DNA of 64,000 nucleotides from Spirochaeta lutea (GCF_000758165.1 NZ_JNUP01000003.1:186001-250000), one strand, 5' to 3'. Positions 1 to 9,662 are shown, numbered from the stretch's first letter. Translations and numbers: made by a program. The notes: generated by a model not told the origin, from the letters alone.

Positions 1-1
1 C

Positions 2-634
2 TTAATACTCCTTTCCCTGTTTTTCTGGTTTCTTGCCTACCAGGGCATCCTTCCCTTTGTAACCATATACAGCAAAGATATACTAGGGGTTTCCGAGGGG
101 CTTGCAGGACTCAGCCCGGGTTCGGTGGCAATCGCCTATGCACTCTTCGCCATACCCTCGGGGATCCTGGCCCACCGTATCGGAAGACGTCGGGTTATAA
201 CCATAAGCTTGAGAGGGATCATCGTTGTCCTTGGCCTTGTTTTCATCCATGATCCGCTGACCTCGTTCTTCGGACTTTCAAGCCAAGTCAGCTGGATAAC
301 CTTTCTTGTCCTGTTCTTCTGTTTCGGGATCTTCTGGGGAAGTATAGTCACCAACTCATTTCCAATGTTATGGCAAATGGCGAGCTTTACTACCATGGGC
401 ATTTATACGGGGCTCTATTATTTTTTCAGTCAGGGCGCCGCCATTCTCAGCCCCTTACTTTCCGGGGGCTTAATCGACGTATCCACCCGGGTGTTCGGGC
501 CCGAGGTGGGACTGCGGAGCATTTTTCTCTACGGAATCATATGTATGGCCGTGGCAATGCTCCTCATGGCTCGGGTAAAAGCCGGGGAAGCAACGGATCT
601 CCCAGCAGAGCCCCAGACGCCCCAGGCAGACTAG
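2..634 (+). CDS. MFS transporter, C-terminal part (5' end outside window)
   Basis: The reading frame is open from the window edge and ends at TAG 632-634, so only the C-terminal ~210 residues are present. It holds at least five hydrophobic segments. A short loop with the basic motif HRIGRRR lies between two helices, matching the cytoplasmic loop 2-3/8-9 signature of the major facilitator superfamily. The first in-frame ATG (125) is internal to a helix and is not the true start. The tail after the last helix is hydrophilic and Pro/Ala-rich. The substrate cannot be told. It probably works as a secondary transporter in the inner membrane. Confidence 0.8.
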   Translation, partial: LILLSLFFWFLAYQGILPFVTIYSKDILGVSEGLAGLSPGSVAIAYALFAIPSGILAHRIGRRRVITISLRGIIVVLGLVFIHDPLTSFFGLSSQVSWITFLVLFFCFGIFWGSIVTNSFPMLWQMASFTTMGIYTGLYYFFSQGAAILSPLLSGGLIDVSTRVFGPEVGLRSIFLYGIICMAVAMLLMARVKAGEATDLPAEPQTPQAD

Positions 635-816
635 ACCTCCGCGGCAGGCGACTCTTCTTGGTTGATGCAGAGTCTCACCTATGGTCTGCACCCGGGCTGA
701 TACCAGGGTGACACCCGGGCATCCCGCACCGCCGAGGACGGCAGCCCAGGCTGTCGTCCCAGTGCTACCCCTAGGGCGAAGCAACACTATCCTCGGATCA
801 ACTCATGACATACAAA

Positions 817-842
817 GGGCTGCCCGATTAATCAGGCAGCCC
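817..842. terminator. Hairpin between convergent genes, likely bidirectional terminator
   Basis: An 8-bp GC-rich stem, GGGCTGCC/GGCAGCCC, with a 10-nt loop lies between the end of the MFS gene and the end of rny. The + strand continues with a T-rich stretch (GTATTCTTTT). The minus strand has only a short T run. The rest of 635-887 shows no gene. Confidence 0.65.
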
Positions 843-887
843 CGTATTCTTTTCGCTCGATTCTATCTCTGTCTTCCCAGGACCAGA

Positions 888-2417
888 TTACCGTGCGTAT
901 TCCACAATCCGAGTTTCCCGGATCATAGTTACCTTGATCCGCCCAGGGTACCGCAACTCATTCTCGATACGTTTCGCGATAGCACGGGCTATGTCTCTGG
1001 CCTCCAGGTCACTCACCTTCTCATGGTCAACCATGATCCGCAGCTCCCTGCCGGCTTGAATGGCATAGGCCTTATCGACACCATCAAAATCCTCGGCGAT
1101 TTTCTCCAGGTTTTCCAACCGCTTGATGTAGTTATCCAGGGTCTCACGACGAGCCCCGGGACGACTGGCGCTGATCGCATCGGCAATCTGAACGATAACC
1201 GACTCGACACAGCTATGGGGAACATCCCCATGGTGGGCTGCGATAGCATTGATCACCTTGGGATCTTCACCCATTCGTTTGACCAATTCCACCCCCAACT
1301 CTACATGGTTGGAATCTCCGTCGGACTCGATTCCCTTTCCGATATCGTGGAGCAATCCCGCCCGCTTAGCGATCTCGGTATCAGCACCAATCTCAGCGGC
1401 AATCATGCCGGCAAAGATAGCGACTTCCTTACAGTGGGCTAGGACATTCTGTCCGTAACTTGTACGGAATACCAGCCGCCCAAGGCCGCGAATCCCCTCG
1501 GGTTTCATGTGATGAATCCCAAGGTCAAAGAGAACCTTTTCGCCCTCTTCGTAGATAAACTGACTGATTTCCTGGGTTACCTTCTGAACAACCTCTTCTA
1601 TACGGGTAGGATGAATCCTTCCATCAGATATCAGCCGCTCTAAGGACCGCCGGGCAATCTCCTTACGCACCGGGTCAAAACACGATACCACCACCGCTTC
1701 CGGGGTGTCATCAATGATTACATCCACACCGGTAAGTGTTTCCAGGGTTCGGATATTCCGCCCCTCGCGCCCGATAATCCGGCCCTTCATCTCATCGTTG
1801 GGCAAGGATACTGACGCCACCGTAACCTCAGCATTGACCTCACTGGTCATCCGCTGAATGGTACTGATGAGGATTTCCCGGCCCTTTCGCTCCGACGTCA
1901 ACTGAGCTTCCTGCTCAATCTTGTTAATAAGACCCTGGGCATCATGCCGAGCCTCATCTTCCATGGAGGCAATGATGAGCTTTTTCGCTTCATCGGTGGT
2001 CAGGCTCGAAATTCGCTCAAGTTCATTGCGCAAATCCTCTTCAGCCCGGCCTAATTCTGCCTCTCTATCCTGTATTTTCCTCTCGCGGTCAGCAAACAGC
2101 TGCTGCTGTCTCTCGACATAAGCAATTTTACTATCTAGGTTTTCTTCTTTCTGGATAAGACGCTTCTCGAACTTCTGCTGTTCCTGTCGTCTTTCCCTGA
2201 GTTCTTTCTCCTGTTGATTTCGTTCCCGTAGTAATTCATCTTTTGTTTCTATAACCAATTCCCGTTTTAGGGCTTCGGCGTCTTTTACTGCGTCTCTCTT
2301 TAGCCTCTCGGATCTTTGTTCCGCTGAGGAAAGTTGAAATCTGGCGTAAAGCCATCGGATTGTCCAACCTAGAATTATACCGGCAAGAGGAAGGGATATC
2401 CAAAGTACTACTTGCAT
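888..2417 (-). CDS. rny: Ribonuclease Y
   Basis: This is the membrane-anchored endoribonuclease that starts mRNA decay. The 509-residue protein has one N-terminal transmembrane helix (about 3-22), a long charged coiled coil (about 25-185), a KH domain (about 203-265) with the GRIIGREGRNIR motif, and an HD domain with the metal-binding HD pair in LLHDIGKG (about 355-362). The family is usually about 510-520 aa, so the gene is complete. The ATG at 2417 is preferred because GGAGG lies six bases upstream; an in-frame GTG at 2423 is less well placed. It is transcribed alone from its own promoter. Confidence 0.96.
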   Translation of the reverse strand: MQVVLWISLPLAGIILGWTIRWLYARFQLSSAEQRSERLKRDAVKDAEALKRELVIETKDELLRERNQQEKELRERRQEQQKFEKRLIQKEENLDSKIAYVERQQQLFADRERKIQDREAELGRAEEDLRNELERISSLTTDEAKKLIIASMEDEARHDAQGLINKIEQEAQLTSERKGREILISTIQRMTSEVNAEVTVASVSLPNDEMKGRIIGREGRNIRTLETLTGVDVIIDDTPEAVVVSCFDPVRKEIARRSLERLISDGRIHPTRIEEVVQKVTQEISQFIYEEGEKVLFDLGIHHMKPEGIRGLGRLVFRTSYGQNVLAHCKEVAIFAGMIAAEIGADTEIAKRAGLLHDIGKGIESDGDSNHVELGVELVKRMGEDPKVINAIAAHHGDVPHSCVESVIVQIADAISASRPGARRETLDNYIKRLENLEKIAEDFDGVDKAYAIQAGRELRIMVDHEKVSDLEARDIARAIAKRIENELRYPGRIKVTMIRETRIVEYAR

Positions 2418-2447
2418 ATACACCCTCCGCGTTGCACTATTGTTTCA

Positions 2448-2476
2448 AAAGTAGGAGAAATACATCCATTTGTCAA
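2448..2476 (-). promoter_or_regulatory. Sigma-70-type promoter of rny
   Basis: On the minus strand, TTGACA (2471-2476) is followed after 17 bp by TACTTT (2448-2453), about 30 bp before the rny start codon. Confidence 0.75.
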
Positions 2477-2491
2477 GAATAAATATGAGGA

Positions 2492-3676
2492 TTAGGTTAA
2501 CTGCTTCACCCCATCGCGAAAGGCCTGAACCACCTCTTCTAACTCCTGAATATCGTGAGCAGCACTCATCTGTAACCGGATGCGTGCCTTCCCCCGGGGG
2601 ACCACGGGAAAACTGAAGGAAACAACAAAAATACCGCGTTTTTGCAGGTACTGAGCAAGCTTGGCGGCTAATTGGGCATCACCGAGCATAATCGGAATTA
2701 TGGGGTGGTCCTCAGCGGAAATGGTAAACCCTTCCTCGGTAAGCCGTCTACGCATGTACCGGGTATTTTCCCAGAGTCGCTCCAGCCTATCAGGCTCATC
2801 CCCGAGAATCTCGAGGGCCTTTCTGCTCCCTGCAACGATAGGCGGAGCCAAGGAATTGGAGAAGAGATAGGGCCTGGATCGCTGTCGGAGATACTGGACA
2901 ATCTCCTTCCTTCCAGATGTAAAGCCGCCGCTGGCACCTCCAAGGGCCTTACCCAGGGTTCCGGTAACAATATCAACCGAATCCTGTACCCCGAAGGCCC
3001 AGGGAGTACCCCGGCCGTCGGGCCCGTAAAAGCCGAAGGCGTGACTATCGTCCACCATCACCAGGGCATTATAGATTCCAGCAAGCTCACAGATTCCCTC
3101 CAGGGGCGCAATGGTTCCGTCCATGGAGAACACGCCGTCAGTCGCAATGAGCACGAATCGCGCCTCTTCCTCCTTTGCCCGCTCCAGGTTTTTCTGTAGA
3201 TCCGCCAGATTGCGGTTTTTATACCGGTAGCGCTTCGCCTTGGAGAGCCTGATACCATCAATGATACTGGCATGGTTTAACTCATCAGAAATGATGGCGT
3301 CTTCCTCACCCAGGAGGGTTTCAAACAGCCCTCCGTTGGCATCAAAACAGGAGGAATACAGGATGGTGTCTTCGGTTCCCAAAAACCGGGAGATATCGGA
3401 TTCCAGGGCCTTGTGGGCATCCTGGGTTCCACAGATGAAACGCACCGACGACATACCGTAGCCGCGGTGTTTCAGCCCTTCGATGGCGGCGGATACAATC
3501 GGTTCGTAGTTCGACAGACCCAGGTAGTTGTTTGCGCAGAGATTGATCCAAGTACCCTGGGAGACGCGTACCCGTCCGTCCTGGGGACCGGTAATGGCAG
3601 TTTCATCCTTCCAAAGTCCGGCCTCTTGTATCTGCGTTAATTGATCCTGAAGATAGGTGGTGTACAAATGGTTCAT
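2492..3676 (-). CDS. kbl: Glycine C-acetyltransferase (2-amino-3-ketobutyrate CoA ligase)
   Basis: This PLP enzyme of the alpha-oxoamine synthase family cleaves 2-amino-3-ketobutyrate with CoA into glycine and acetyl-CoA, the second step of threonine breakdown. The 394 residues match the family length. The PLP lysine is Lys243 in [14 protein letters not shown], and VDDSHAFG holds the usual Asp/His of the cofactor site. Threonine dehydrogenase (tdh), its common partner, is not next to it. There is no ribosome-binding site at a usual distance, and TACAAT lies only 5 nt before the ATG. The gene may therefore be made from a leaderless transcript, or be read through from the gene 25 bp upstream. 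A related acyltransferase specificity cannot be fully excluded. Confidence 0.9.
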   Translation of the reverse strand: MNHLYTTYLQDQLTQIQEAGLWKDETAITGPQDGRVRVSQGTWINLCANNYLGLSNYEPIVSAAIEGLKHRGYGMSSVRFICGTQDAHKALESDISRFLGTEDTILYSSCFDANGGLFETLLGEEDAIISDELNHASIIDGIRLSKAKRYRYKNRNLADLQKNLERAKEEEARFVLIATDGVFSMDGTIAPLEGICELAGIYNALVMVDDSHAFGFYGPDGRGTPWAFGVQDSVDIVTGTLGKALGGASGGFTSGRKEIVQYLRQRSRPYLFSNSLAPPIVAGSRKALEILGDEPDRLERLWENTRYMRRRLTEEGFTISAEDHPIIPIMLGDAQLAAKLAQYLQKRGIFVVSFSFPVVPRGKARIRLQMSAAHDIQELEEVVQAFRDGVKQLT

Positions 3677-3681
3677 ACCCT

Positions 3682-3687
3682 ATTGTA
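3682..3687 (-). promoter_or_regulatory. Possible -10 box of kbl, 5 nt from start codon
   Basis: TACAAT on the minus strand ends 5 nt before the kbl ATG. No good -35 box is seen at 16-18 bp. It is one of seven similar cases in this window. Confidence 0.35.
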
Positions 3688-3701
3688 TCCCATTCCGGCT
3701 T

Positions 3702-5012
3702 TTACATGAATAAGAAAATCCAAAGGACTGCATGCATGCCGAGCAAAGCGATCCAAACAAGGAGGGGTGTGGTGTATGTCTCCGAACCTGCCCCGGTGGG
3801 GTCAGGTTTTTCATCCACCTTTTCATAGCTGGAAAAGAGCACCCCATCAATAATAGAAATAAACCTCCGGGAACGGATCTTCCTCCGGTGGTCATTGATG
3901 GCCTCGTAGGAAGAAAATAACCGGGTGAGCAGCCGCCCCACAACCCCGGGAAGATTAAGATGGGGCTGAACCATTCCGAGGGACAGAAAGACAAAGCCGA
4001 TCAGGGTGAGGGCCTTATACGCCCCGCCCAGCAATGCACCCTGGGTAACCCGGAGTCCGAGGACCTCCAAGATCACCCTGCCCGAGGGCTGAAGCACATG
4101 AAATGCGGTAATAGTGATAAAGAGGGTGAGAAAGTAGCTTACCCGTATCTTCTTTCCTGTCCCGGTGGCAATTAGTCCCAACACCGCCACCTGAAGTAGG
4201 CGCGGTATGAGTTCATCCTCCAAAAAAAACGCAATCATCCCGACCAGTCCGGTAACAAAGAAAAGCCGAGGATCGGTTTTCAGAACAATGAAGGAGCGCA
4301 CTTCCCTTCTCCAGCTGCGGATTTGGGAGCTCCATCGGAATCGGGGGCTTTTCTTCCCGAGCGGCGGTGAGTCGGACGGATCCGTCGCCACCGGCGCCTC
4401 AGAACGAAGCTCCTCGGGCGTGACCGGTACTACCACTGGCCATCCAGGAAGTCGGGCATGAGAATCACCATATTCAGAAACAAACCACCCGAACCAGCGG
4501 GACTGCCGGGCGAATACCTGGGCAAACCACCCCATAACAAACCCGGTAGCTGTGCCCATCCCGAGAAAATACGGGACAATGACCCAGGCCGTCTGTCCGA
4601 AAATAATGGTTAACGACAACCCGGCCTGGACGAGATTACTCGCCAGTGCCCCGGCTAAACTAATGCCGATGTAGGAAATCGATCGTGGGAAGATCCGGTA
4701 CATGCCGAACATGACCAGCACACTCGCCAGGGTCCCGCCCAGGGAGAAAAGGAACACGTAGCTGGCCAAGGTTCCGTTTATTAGTCCCTGGCCTAAAACC
4801 TTTAAAAACGAAAGCAAAAAAATCTCCCTGAAACCAAGGACCCCGAGACTCAACAGGATAGGTAAATTCGCCAGTCCTAGGCGGAAAAAGGGCACGGGTT
4901 TGGGAAACAGGTACTCGATGGTGCTGAGAAAGAGCGAAAGCCCGCCGAGAAAGGCTATCATCTGTATTCGGCCCAGATGCTCAGCTCCATGTTGCCGGGG
5001 TATTCGGGGCAT
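3702..5012 (-). CDS. ECF-like membrane protein: Gx/HepS-I-like domain fused to a CbiQ-like domain
   Basis: The 436-residue integral membrane protein has two parts. Residues about 17-175 resemble the Gx transporter/heptaprenyl diphosphate synthase component I family, which looks like an ECF substrate-binding (S) component: several helices and a loop with PVPFFRLGLANLPILL. After a charged Pro/Ser linker (about 185-235), residues about 240-420 resemble an ECF T component (CbiQ type), with LGLRVTQGALLGGAYKAL near the place where CbiQ has GLRIT...GL. No ECF ATPase gene is nearby. AGGAGG lies 7 nt before ATG 5012, and the start directly follows the stop of the radical SAM gene, so the two are co-transcribed. 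The substrate is unknown. The T-like assignment is inference from pattern only. Confidence 0.6.
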   Translation of the reverse strand: MPRIPRQHGAEHLGRIQMIAFLGGLSLFLSTIEYLFPKPVPFFRLGLANLPILLSLGVLGFREIFLLSFLKVLGQGLINGTLASYVFLFSLGGTLASVLVMFGMYRIFPRSISYIGISLAGALASNLVQAGLSLTIIFGQTAWVIVPYFLGMGTATGFVMGWFAQVFARQSRWFGWFVSEYGDSHARLPGWPVVVPVTPEELRSEAPVATDPSDSPPLGKKSPRFRWSSQIRSWRREVRSFIVLKTDPRLFFVTGLVGMIAFFLEDELIPRLLQVAVLGLIATGTGKKIRVSYFLTLFITITAFHVLQPSGRVILEVLGLRVTQGALLGGAYKALTLIGFVFLSLGMVQPHLNLPGVVGRLLTRLFSSYEAINDHRRKIRSRRFISIIDGVLFSSYEKVDEKPDPTGAGSETYTTPLLVWIALLGMHAVLWIFLFM

Positions 5013-5978
5013 CTACGGCACCTCCTGGTAGGCTTGGCCTTGGCTGAGCCCCTGGGTAACCATATAGTCCGCCACCCGCTGGGATAGGGCATAGTTCTTA
5101 ATCCCTCCCCACCGAGGTGCCAGAATCATATCCTGGGGTGCATCGTTGGCTAAGCGCTCAATGACCAGGTCGGGTCGCATGGCCTGGATGGCCCGGGACA
5201 GGACCGGGATATACTGATCCAGGGTGTAGAGGGTGGGTTTCTGGCCCTGGGGCCACCGATCCTTCAGGTAGTGCTCCGCCATGGGGCTTCCCTTCAGAAT
5301 CTGGAGGTGGTGGATTTTCACGCCATGGGCACCCCACCTGCTTATTCGCGTTCCATGGCGTACCTGCTGTTCCAGGGTTTCTCCCGGAAGCCCGAGGATC
5401 AGGTGGGCACAAACCCGCAGGCCTGAGTCCACGGCCTGCTCCACTGCGGCTTTGCTCTGTTCGGGACTATGCCCCCGGTTAATCAAGGTCAGTGTGGAGG
5501 CCTCGGTGGTTTCGACCCCTAGTTCCAGGGTGATTTCTTTTTGGTATTCGTTTTGCAAGGCGTGTAATACCGCTACTATCTCCGGGGAGATACAATCCGG
5601 CCGGGTAGCAACGGATACCCCGAGGATCTCGGGCATTTCTAGTACCTGACGATACATGTTCTCCAGGACGGAAGGGTCCCCATAGGTGTTAGAGTAACTC
5701 TGAAAATAGGCGATGTATCCTTGATCTCGATACTTGCCGTCAAAGAAGGATATTCCAGAGCGGATTTGACCCGGCACATCCCGGATGGTACGGCAGTACT
5801 CCGGCCGAATACTGGATATGCTGCAGTAGGTACACCCCCCTGTCCCCAGGGATCCGTCTCTATTTGGGCAGGTGAAGCCGGCGTCGATACCCACCTTCTG
5901 TACCCGGCGTCCGTAACGTTTCCTGAGGTAGGATGAATAGGTGATGAATGGGACGGATTCTTGGGTCACTGATGTCAT
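5013..5978 (-). CDS. Radical SAM protein, TIGR01212 (YhcC/YtqA-like) family
   Basis: The 321-residue protein binds a 4Fe-4S cluster and S-adenosylmethionine. Cys37, Cys49 and Cys52 (FTCPNRDG...GGCTYC) form the spaced Cx11CxxC motif of this family. Length and sequence match the YhcC-like group of uncertain function. ATG 5978 is chosen because the homologous part starts there. The longer open frame to 6167 runs through the tRNA-Arg gene and is spurious. The stop abuts the start of the following membrane protein gene, suggesting translational coupling. Confidence 0.88.
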   Translation of the reverse strand: MTSVTQESVPFITYSSYLRKRYGRRVQKVGIDAGFTCPNRDGSLGTGGCTYCSISSIRPEYCRTIRDVPGQIRSGISFFDGKYRDQGYIAYFQSYSNTYGDPSVLENMYRQVLEMPEILGVSVATRPDCISPEIVAVLHALQNEYQKEITLELGVETTEASTLTLINRGHSPEQSKAAVEQAVDSGLRVCAHLILGLPGETLEQQVRHGTRISRWGAHGVKIHHLQILKGSPMAEHYLKDRWPQGQKPTLYTLDQYIPVLSRAIQAMRPDLVIERLANDAPQDMILAPRWGGIKNYALSQRVADYMVTQGLSQGQAYQEVP

Positions 5979-6006
5979 GAAAGTACCTAGGGTGGGGATG
6001 GGAATC

Positions 6007-6080
<74 letters not shown>

Positions 6081-6096
6081 AATTCCAACAGGGGTT

Positions 6097-6125
6097 ATAG
6101 TAGAGTACTTGAGGAACTTGGTCAA
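6097..6125 (-). promoter_or_regulatory. Promoter of tRNA-Arg
   Basis: TTGACC (6120-6125) and TACTAT (6097-6102) on the minus strand are spaced by exactly 17 bp, just upstream of the tRNA. Confidence 0.85.
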
Positions 6126-6196
6126 TAACTCGGGGAAAACTCTCTGGCCGCAAGTCCTGCTTGACAAACCGACGTCAGTTGCAAACCATAGAGCCT

Positions 6197-6433
6197 ATGA
6201 AATTAACCCAGAAAAACTGGAACATACTTGCGCGGTTTTTGTTCCTCGGATTAATTGCAGGCACCCTGGCCTGGCAGCTGGTTGAGCTGGGAATCCAAGC
6301 CGCAGGCTCCTCCTTCTCTCTCACTGCCGGGCCTATCGGATTCTCTCTGGGCTTCCTTGAGATTTCCATGATGGTTAATCCCGGAAGCTTTTTGGGATTG
6401 GCATCGGGGTTCCTCCTGTTTCTCCGGGCGTAA
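6197..6433 (+). CDS. Small membrane protein of unknown function
   Basis: The ~78-residue product has two to three hydrophobic stretches (NILARFLFLGLIAGTLAW, then a Gly/Leu/Phe-rich half) and no recognisable domain. It ends 8 bp before maf and is probably co-transcribed with it. ATG 6197 is preferred over 6161 because hydrophobic coding starts there, but neither has a good ribosome-binding site. A TTGACA near 6160 could be the -35 box of a promoter for this pair. Confidence 0.6.
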   Translation: MKLTQKNWNILARFLFLGLIAGTLAWQLVELGIQAAGSSFSLTAGPIGFSLGFLEISMMVNPGSFLGLASGFLLFLRA

Positions 6434-6441
6434 GGAAGATT

Positions 6442-7029
6442 ATGAAGCAGATCATGCCCTTTGTTCTGGGGAGTGCATCTCCGCAACGCCACCACCTGGT
6501 GGAACAACTCGGTCTGACATTCCGGGTGGTGGTATCCCATGCCGATGAGACCATGGATTCCCAGGCTTCCCCAGAGCGTCTCGTCCAGGACCTTGCCCAA
6601 GAAAAACAACGCTGCATCCTCGCGGAGGCTGAAGTGGATACCAACCGAGAACTATTATTGACTGCGGATACCTTGGTATTCGTCCAAGGTAGAGCCCTGG
6701 GGAAACCGGAGTCAGCCGATGAGGCTCACGCCTATCTCTCGATGTTATCTCACCGATGTCATGAGGTTCTTACCGGTGTGGCCATGAAAGGCCCGGGGGT
6801 GGACCGTTTATTCAGTGTGACCACCAAGGTATTCTTCTCGGCCCTGTCCCCCGGCGATATTCATTGGTATTTGGAGCAGGGGGAATGGAAGGGCGCTGCC
6901 GGAGGGTACCGCATCCAGGGCAGCGGTTCTGCCTTCATCTCACATATCGAGGGCAGCCACACCAATGTGGTAGGCTTGCCTTTACGGGAGATATATGGCA
7001 TTCTCAGGTCCATCAATTTCTGGAAATGA
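6442..7029 (+). CDS. maf: Maf-family nucleoside triphosphate pyrophosphatase
   Basis: The 195-residue enzyme hydrolyses non-canonical nucleoside triphosphates to monophosphates, a house-cleaning role. The N-terminal LGSASPQRHHLVEQLGL is the Maf nucleotide loop (usually SxSxxR), and LTADTLVFVQGRALGKP holds the catalytic Asp. Length is normal. It follows a small membrane protein gene by 8 bp and has a weak AGGA ribosome-binding site. Whether it prefers dTTP/UTP or methylated pyrimidines cannot be told. Confidence 0.92.
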   Translation: MKQIMPFVLGSASPQRHHLVEQLGLTFRVVVSHADETMDSQASPERLVQDLAQEKQRCILAEAEVDTNRELLLTADTLVFVQGRALGKPESADEAHAYLSMLSHRCHEVLTGVAMKGPGVDRLFSVTTKVFFSALSPGDIHWYLEQGEWKGAAGGYRIQGSGSAFISHIEGSHTNVVGLPLREIYGILRSINFWK

Positions 7030-7197
7030 GCTGTCAGCTCCAATCCGGAAAAATTTCCGATCTATCCTTATGAATAGATTCGAGACAAAAGCGAAGGATG
7101 CTTAGTATTCCTCTTAGTACCGCTCCAGCATGAATAGACGAGCATGGCTCGTGTTATTCTTTGGTCCGTGTCGAGAATACAAGCAGAGGAGGAACAA

Positions 7198-8151
7198 TTG
7201 GCTGTAGTAACTATGAAGAACCTGCTGGAATCAGGGGTTCATTTTGGCCACCAAACAAAGCGCTGGGATCCGAGAATGAAAAAGTTCATTTTCGCTGAGC
7301 GCAACGGAATTCACATCATCGACTTGCAGAAGACCATCGTCTGCATTAAGGAAGCCTACGAGGCTGTCCGCCAAACCGTACTGGCTGGGAAATCAGTCCT
7401 CTTTATCGGTACGAAAAAACAAGCTCAACAGGCTATCCAGCAAGAAGCTGAGCGTTGCGGTATGTTCTACGTGAACAATCGTTGGCTCGGTGGTATGCTC
7501 ACCAACTTTTCTACCATCACCAAGAGTCTTCAGCGTCTTAAAAAGCTGGACAAGATGGAAGTTGATGGTACATTTGAAAGTCTCACGAAAAAAGAAATTG
7601 CAAAAATCAATAAGGAACGGGGCAAGCTCGAGAAGAACCTAGGCGGAATCAAAGAGATGAAAGAGCTGCCTGGGATTATCTTCATCATAGATACCCGCAA
7701 GGAAGCTATCGCTGTAGCTGAAGCCCGCCGTATGGGAATCCCCATTGTTGCTGTGGTGGATACAAATTGTAATCCCGAAGGAATTGACTTCCCGATCCCC
7801 GGTAACGATGATGCTATCCGCGCAATCACCCTATTTACCCAGATTATCGCTAACGCTGTAGTTGAAGCTGATAACGAAGCCGGCCTCCAAGTAATTGAAA
7901 GCCTTCAGGATGACGAAGACTACGACAACGATGAGGGATACGCCGAGGGCCGCGAAGACGAGATGCCCACTGCCCCTGTTGGAGGAGAGGCCTACGAAAA
8001 GGGCAGCGAGGATGACGATAGCTTCACCGATGAGGATTACTCTAACTACACCCCCGAGGAGAAAGAACGTCCTGCCCCTCCCAAGAGTGTAGAAGATGTG
8101 GTTGCCGATGAGGCTGGTATCGACGAAGACAAACTCTACGAAGAGGACTAA
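7198..8151 (+). CDS. rpsB: 30S ribosomal protein S2 with long acidic C-terminal tail
   Basis: This small-subunit ribosomal protein has 317 residues; the conserved part ([20 protein letters not shown] onward) ends near residue 240. The remaining ~75 residues are strongly acidic ([11 protein letters not shown]..., LYEED end), an extension I recall from other spirochaetes. A TTG start at 7198 is chosen because AGAGGAGG lies 5-6 nt upstream and the N-terminus then reads (M)[12 protein letters not shown], as in treponemal S2. An upstream ATG at 7144 lacks a ribosome-binding site. It leads the cluster with tsf, frr, uppS, cdsA and rseP. The 170-bp leader holds a small hairpin (ACGAGC/GCTCGT, 7138-7152) that could take part in autoregulation. 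Confidence 0.95.
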   Translation: MAVVTMKNLLESGVHFGHQTKRWDPRMKKFIFAERNGIHIIDLQKTIVCIKEAYEAVRQTVLAGKSVLFIGTKKQAQQAIQQEAERCGMFYVNNRWLGGMLTNFSTITKSLQRLKKLDKMEVDGTFESLTKKEIAKINKERGKLEKNLGGIKEMKELPGIIFIIDTRKEAIAVAEARRMGIPIVAVVDTNCNPEGIDFPIPGNDDAIRAITLFTQIIANAVVEADNEAGLQVIESLQDDEDYDNDEGYAEGREDEMPTAPVGGEAYEKGSEDDDSFTDEDYSNYTPEEKERPAPPKSVEDVVADEAGIDEDKLYEED

Positions 8152-8161
8152 GGAGAATTTC

Positions 8162-9007
8162 ATGGCAATTAACGCAGCAGATGTAAAACGCCTCCGGGAA
8201 AAAACCGGAGCCGGGATGATGGATTGTAAAAAAGCCCTGGTAAAGGCTGACGGCGATTTCGACCGTGCTGAAACCATCCTTAAAGAAATGGGTCTCGCGG
8301 CGGTCGCAAAGCGTGCCGACAGAAGCGCCGATGAGGGCCGGGTATTTACCTACGTTTCACCTCGAATCGCCGGGATCATGGAGCTTTCCTGTGAAACCGA
8401 CTTTGTGGCGCGAAACGAACAGTTTGCTGAAACCGGGACCGGTATGATTAAGGATGCCGTTGAGTCCAATAAAAATGCCGATGATGCCGGCCTTCAGGCT
8501 AAGGCCACCGAACTGGCAACCACGATTAAAGAGAACATTCAACTGCGCCGCCTCGAAAAAATGGAGGCTGATGCTACTGAAAAAATCTTCGACTACATCC
8601 ATGGCGAGGCTGGATCTGTGGGGGTATTGGTAAAACTCCGGGCAGACAAGGCGGCACTGCTGTCCGATGAGCAGGTCCTGACTCTTGGGAAGGATCTCAC
8701 CTTGCATGCAGCGGCCTTCAATCCCCCCTACCTAAACGAGAGTAAGGTAGAATCCAGCTATTTGGCGGAACAGGAGCGGATTTTCCAAGCTCAAGCGGCA
8801 AACATGGACAAGCCGGCCCAGGTAATTCAGGGCATCGTAAAGGGCAAGCTTAACAAACACCTGAAAGAAATCTGCTTCACCGAGCAGGGGTTTGTTAAAG
8901 ATGAAAAACGCTCAGTCGCCCAGGTACTTAAAGATCTAAGCAAAGAACTTGGCGGAACCATCGAACTGGTGGACTACCGGGTTTATCGAGCAGGTGAAGC
9001 ACTCTAA
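8162..9007 (+). CDS. tsf: Elongation factor Ts
   Basis: EF-Ts is the nucleotide exchange factor for EF-Tu. The 281-residue product begins MAINAADVKRLREKTGAGMM and has the CKKAL and ELSCETDFVARN motifs of the family. ATG 8162 is preferred over the upstream frame start at 8096 because AGGAG lies 6 nt before it and homology begins exactly there. The gap to rpsB is 10 bp. Confidence 0.97.
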   Translation: MAINAADVKRLREKTGAGMMDCKKALVKADGDFDRAETILKEMGLAAVAKRADRSADEGRVFTYVSPRIAGIMELSCETDFVARNEQFAETGTGMIKDAVESNKNADDAGLQAKATELATTIKENIQLRRLEKMEADATEKIFDYIHGEAGSVGVLVKLRADKAALLSDEQVLTLGKDLTLHAAAFNPPYLNESKVESSYLAEQERIFQAQAANMDKPAQVIQGIVKGKLNKHLKEICFTEQGFVKDEKRSVAQVLKDLSKELGGTIELVDYRVYRAGEAL

Positions 9008-9036
9008 CACCTACTCGTCAAACAATGACCTTTCCT

Positions 9037-9060
9037 CCGGCAGGATAGCCATCCTGCCGG
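9037..9060 (+). other. Perfect 10-bp hairpin between tsf and frr
   Basis: CCGGCAGGAT and ATCCTGCCGG form a perfect 10-bp stem with an AGCC tetraloop, but no T run follows. It sits where pyrH is found in many bacteria. It is better explained as an mRNA processing or stability element, or a partial terminator, than as a full intrinsic terminator. Confidence 0.6.
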
Positions 9061-9107
9061 GTGGTAAGGCCCAAATTCTGTGATACAGTAACAGGAGGAG
9101 CTGAGCC

Positions 9108-9662
9108 ATGAAAGAAGTCCTATCATCCGCAGATGATCGAATGAACAAGTCTGTTCATAACTTGGAAGAAGAATTTAACAGCCTACGGACCGGCCGTGCC
9201 AGTGCGGCGCTCTTTGACAGGATCAAGGTCGATTATTACGGAAGCCCTACCCCACTCAATCAAGTAGCAAATATTTCAATTCCAGAAGCAAGACTCGTTG
9301 TTATCCAACCCTGGGATAAAGGGGTCATAGGCGAAATTGAAAAAGCCATTCAAAAGTCGGAACTTTCTCTAAACCCATCCAGTGACGGAAAGGTGATTCG
9401 TCTCCAGATCCCCCCCCTTACCGAGGATCGTAGAAAAGAACTGGTTAAAATGGCGAAGAATATCGCCGAACAGTCCCGAGTAGCCGTCCGGAATATCCGC
9501 CGGGATGCCAACGACGAGCTTAAAAAGAAAGCCAAAGACGGGGATATTAGCGAAGATGAAGAAAAACGAGGTACTGATGAGATTCAAAGGTACACCGATA
9601 GTCACATTGAAAAGATTAATGTCCTGCTAGAAAAAAAAGAACAAGAAATCATGGAAGTATAA
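9108..9662 (+). CDS. frr: Ribosome recycling factor
   Basis: The 184-residue protein releases 70S complexes after termination together with EF-G. Typical segments are HNLEEEFNSLRTGRAS near the N-terminus, then NISIPEARLVVIQPWDK and RRELVKMAKNIAEQSRVAVR-like helices. AGGAGG lies 8-10 nt before the ATG. The stop TAA shares its last base with the start of uppS (TAATG), indicating coupling. Confidence 0.97.
   Translation: MKEVLSSADDRMNKSVHNLEEEFNSLRTGRASAALFDRIKVDYYGSPTPLNQVANISIPEARLVVIQPWDKGVIGEIEKAIQKSELSLNPSSDGKVIRLQIPPLTEDRRKELVKMAKNIAEQSRVAVRNIRRDANDELKKKAKDGDISEDEEKRGTDEIQRYTDSHIEKINVLLEKKEQEIMEV

Noticed and set aside
681-1442. 253-aa + strand ORF opposite rny
   Set aside because: It is antisense to the conserved HD and C-terminal coding of rny and has no domain or ribosome-binding site.
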